This document shows, piece after piece, positions 61,880-64,000 of a stretch of DNA of 64,000 nt (within the stretch, counting starts at the first letter, position 1; the number at the start of each line of letters is the position of its first letter). The notes below the pieces were generated by a model. That model searched no databases and was not told where the DNA came from. It saw only the letters and a list, made by a program, of their open reading frames with translations. Source of the stretch: an uncultured Granulosicoccaceae bacterium. GTDB taxonomy: Bacteria > Pseudomonadota > Gammaproteobacteria > Granulosicoccales > Granulosicoccaceae. The stretch covers positions 1 to 64,000 of the forward strand of contig CALISD010000060.1 in the NCBI GenBank assembly GCA_938041955.1, read 5' to 3'. A program made the position numbers and the translations under genes.

Positions 61880-64000
61880 CTACTGAAGGCCGTGCTCTAC
61901 AAGGATCTGATCGCATTCGGCCATTGCACGTTTGACTAACTGATGCAGTACCAGCGATGTGTGTTGAATTGCCTGCCGGTTTTTACTGATGCAATGATCC
62001 TCCAATGCTTTAGCCGTCGCGGTTATGTGTTGAATCCCACACAACGCGGAGCTGCCTCTTAAAGAGTGTGCGGCGAAATAGAGCGCTTTGGTGTCGATGA
62101 GCGTTGCAGTGGGACTGATTGTATCAAGGCATTGTGCCAGTTCCTTTTTGTACAAGGCGATAGTGCGCAATGCGGCCTGTTGATCACCGAGCATTGCTCG
62201 TGTGCAAACCTCAAGGCTCACAAGTGTGTCTGATAATATTTTTTCATTGTCGGGATTAAATGTTAATTCAACCTGTTCAGTGGATTGCAAATTTGGTGTT
62301 GTCCAGTGGGTAAGCAAAGTGGTGACGTGATCGATGGTGACCGGTTTGGTAATAAGATCATTAAAGCCATAGTGTATGGCTTTTTCTTTTGTGCTTTTGT
62401 ACGCATCTGCGGTGACTGCGATTAGCGGTGTGTCAGCGTTGTAGTGGCATTGCCTGCGAATTTCTTGTGCGACATAGAAGCCGTCAAGTTCCGGCATGTG
62501 TAGATCAACCATAATGAGATCAAAATGTTGCTGACTGGAAATTTGAATGCCTTCGGCGGCGGAGTGTGCGTAGCTTGCAGAAATATTTAGATATTCGAAA
62601 TAACGTGTTAGCAATTGTATATTTATATTTTGATCGTCAATGGCGAGTACTTTACAGTGATCTCTGTTGAGGTTGATCTTCTTCGGTACCTGGCTTTGGT
62701 GATGAGTAGAGCTGTAGAATAATTCCCCTTCCACTGTGGTGTTAAAAGATGTCTGCAAATCAGTCAGTGAAGGGGTGCGCACGATGTACCCGTCAAATTG
62801 CAACGCAGTCAATCTGATTCTTACCGAGCTGGAAGTTTGGCTGACGAGTGCAATTTTTCTTTTGAATTTCTGGTGGTGAGCGGGTAGTAATTCGGCAAGG
62901 TCGCCACTGGGTAGCAGTGTGTTTGGTATGTTCAGCAGCAGGGTGTCACTGTCATTTGACAAACGAAAGCCCGCTGCCTTTAGTAGTGCTTCATTGTGGG
63001 GTTTTAACGGTTCATAGTAGTCAATGTAGCTTAGTTCAAGGTCTGTCTGTGTTCGCTTATCAACGATGTGCGATCCGAGTGGCAGCGTTGCTTTTACTGT
63101 AAAAGTGGAGCCTTTGCCAACCTCGCTGCGGAGTTCGATGGTGCCATTCATAAGGTCAACAATCTCTCTGCATATATGCAATCCCAGCCCGCTTCCGCCG
63201 TGGGAGCGAGTTGTGGACATATCGATTTGTGTAAATGCAGAAAATATACTTTCAAATTTACTTTCTGGAATGCCGATGCCGGTGTCGATCACAGAGAATT
63301 GCAATTCGCATTGATCAGCGTCGATTAGTGTGCAATCAATGATCAGGGCGACATGCCCGGTGTCGGTGAACTTTATGGCGTTGATCAGCAAGTTCACCAT
63401 AATCTGCTTTAGACGTAGAGAATCTACAATAATATGACGGTTGTCAGGCGGGGTTGTGCTGCCAATGAAAAGAGAAATACCTTTATCTACTGCCAGGCCG
63501 GTTACGGTGAAATTTACTTCACTGAGCAATTGTTGGAGATCAGTTTCTCTTGTATCCAGTTTTAACTCGCCAGACTCTATTCGACTTATATCCAGAATTT
63601 CGTCAATCAATGACAGTAGTGTATTTGAAGATTGATGTATGACTTTTACATGTTCTGTTTGCTCTTCGCTCATTGATGAATGATTTAGTAATGACATGGT
63701 GCCGACGATGGTATTCATCGGGCTGCGAATTTCGTGGCTCATGTTGGCCAGAAAATCCGATTTAAACGCGCTGGCTAGTTCCGCTTCTTCGCGAGCTTGT
63801 TCTAACTGTTTGTTTTGAGACTCGAGCTTTTCTAACGTATTTTTGAGTTCTTCAGTCGCGAGCTCTGTGGCACGCCGTAGTTTTTTATGAAATGACTGAA
63901 GCTCTGTTGACAGGTGGTCTACGCCGCGACCGAGTTCGCCGAGTTCGCCACTGGCGTCAATGTGTTTAATCTCTGCATACTTGTTGTTTGCCAGTAGTCC
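61880..64000 (-). CDS. Hybrid sensor histidine kinase (BarA-like), 5' end beyond window
   Basis: A multi-domain hybrid histidine kinase. The visible 706 codons run off the window at 64000, and the open frame continues past it, so the true start is outside; an internal ATG at 63742 lies within the H-box and is not the start. In order: the end of a HAMP domain (GELGELGRGVDHLST), a coiled coil (EELKNTLEKLESQNKQLEQ), HisKA with the H-box FLANMSHEIRSPMN, HATPase_c with N-box LINAIKFTDTG and G-boxes GIGIPES/GGSGLGLHI, a degenerate receiver-like stretch, a full receiver with phospho-Asp in LIMVDLHMPELDG, and a C-terminal Hpt domain (AHSLRGSSALCG). Membrane-anchored sensor of unknown signal; the output partner is not in view. 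Confidence 0.88.
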   Translation of the reverse strand, partial: GLLANNKYAEIKHIDASGELGELGRGVDHLSTELQSFHKKLRRATELATEELKNTLEKLESQNKQLEQAREEAELASAFKSDFLANMSHEIRSPMNTIVGTMSLLNHSSMSEEQTEHVKVIHQSSNTLLSLIDEILDISRIESGELKLDTRETDLQQLLSEVNFTVTGLAVDKGISLFIGSTTPPDNRHIIVDSLRLKQIMVNLLINAIKFTDTGHVALIIDCTLIDADQCELQFSVIDTGIGIPESKFESIFSAFTQIDMSTTRSHGGSGLGLHICREIVDLMNGTIELRSEVGKGSTFTVKATLPLGSHIVDKRTQTDLELSYIDYYEPLKPHNEALLKAAGFRLSNDSDTLLLNIPNTLLPSGDLAELLPAHHQKFKRKIALVSQTSSSVRIRLTALQFDGYIVRTPSLTDLQTSFNTTVEGELFYSSTHHQSQVPKKINLNRDHCKVLAIDDQNINIQLLTRYFEYLNISASYAHSAAEGIQISSQQHFDLIMVDLHMPELDGFYVAQEIRRQCHYNADTPLIAVTADAYKSTKEKAIHYGFNDLITKPVTIDHVTTLLTHWTTPNLQSTEQVELTFNPDNEKILSDTLVSLEVCTRAMLGDQQAALRTIALYKKELAQCLDTISPTATLIDTKALYFAAHSLRGSSALCGIQHITATAKALEDHCISKNRQAIQHTSLVLHQLVKRAMAECDQILVEHGLQ

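Overview
The window looks like a chromosomal segment of a marine, aerobic, heterotrophic Gammaproteobacterium with moderate G+C (just under half by eye). Supporting signs are Gram-negative lipoproteins and beta-barrels, OmpA-type and PilY1-type proteins, Tat-exported PhoX, a complete polyamine ABC importer, a cyclopropane-synthase cluster of the photooxidative-stress type, and a BarA-like hybrid kinase. I saw no rRNA, tRNA, CRISPR array, prophage or complete insertion sequence. I cannot place the organism below class.

Layout. 1-15 kb is gene-poor: secreted or envelope proteins of unknown role, an MFS carrier, a class C beta-lactamase-like lipoprotein, an EamA carrier, a GlcG/HbpS-like protein, a small barrel, an OmpA-C protein and a hydroxyacid dehydrogenase. 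These are separated by long gaps that hold decayed sequence and one copy of a small transposon-like repeat. 15-29 kb holds a TRAM/Fe-S RNA methyltransferase, the first of two related tandem-repeat arrays, a three-gene haem operon (pentahaem cytochrome, Tll0287-like monohaem protein, four-helix b-type membrane protein), an LRR-kinase fusion, an NYN/OST-HTH protein, an orphan VWA-PilY1 protein, the second copy of the transposon-like repeat and a sugar nucleotidyltransferase.

29-42 kb is metabolic. A minus-strand operon (glutamine-synthetase-like, aldolase-like, PfkB kinase) diverges from an exported acetamidase/formamidase, which is followed by a potD-potA-potB-potC-type importer and PhoX. Together they suggest scavenging of polyamines, amides and organic phosphate. 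42-52 kb has small enzymes, a redox module (AraC regulator resembling RclR, glutaredoxin, RclC-type DUF417 protein), an inositol-monophosphatase-like enzyme, RidA with a WYL regulator, and a minus-strand operon of a 2OG-Fe(II) oxygenase, a carboxymuconolactone-decarboxylase-like protein and an M29/NicX-like enzyme.

52-64 kb begins with the second tandem-repeat array (seven units of about 183-184 bp), then a PLP-dependent D-cysteine desulfhydrase/L-cysteate lyase-like gene. A tight plus-strand lipid cluster follows (NTF2-like, SDR, FAD oxidoreductase, DUF1365, cyclopropane synthase, DUF2878). The window closes with an ABM monooxygenase, a flavin reductase and a hybrid histidine kinase cut by the edge.

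Most novel points: (i) two arrays 34 kb apart are built from the same 171-184 bp unit, each unit carrying an 18-bp inverted repeat; (ii) a 166-bp element with terminal inverted repeats and TA ends is present twice in opposite orientation; (iii) the haem operon; (iv) the RclR-like redox module; (v) the photooxidative lipid cluster lacks its usual RpoE/ChrR regulator here.
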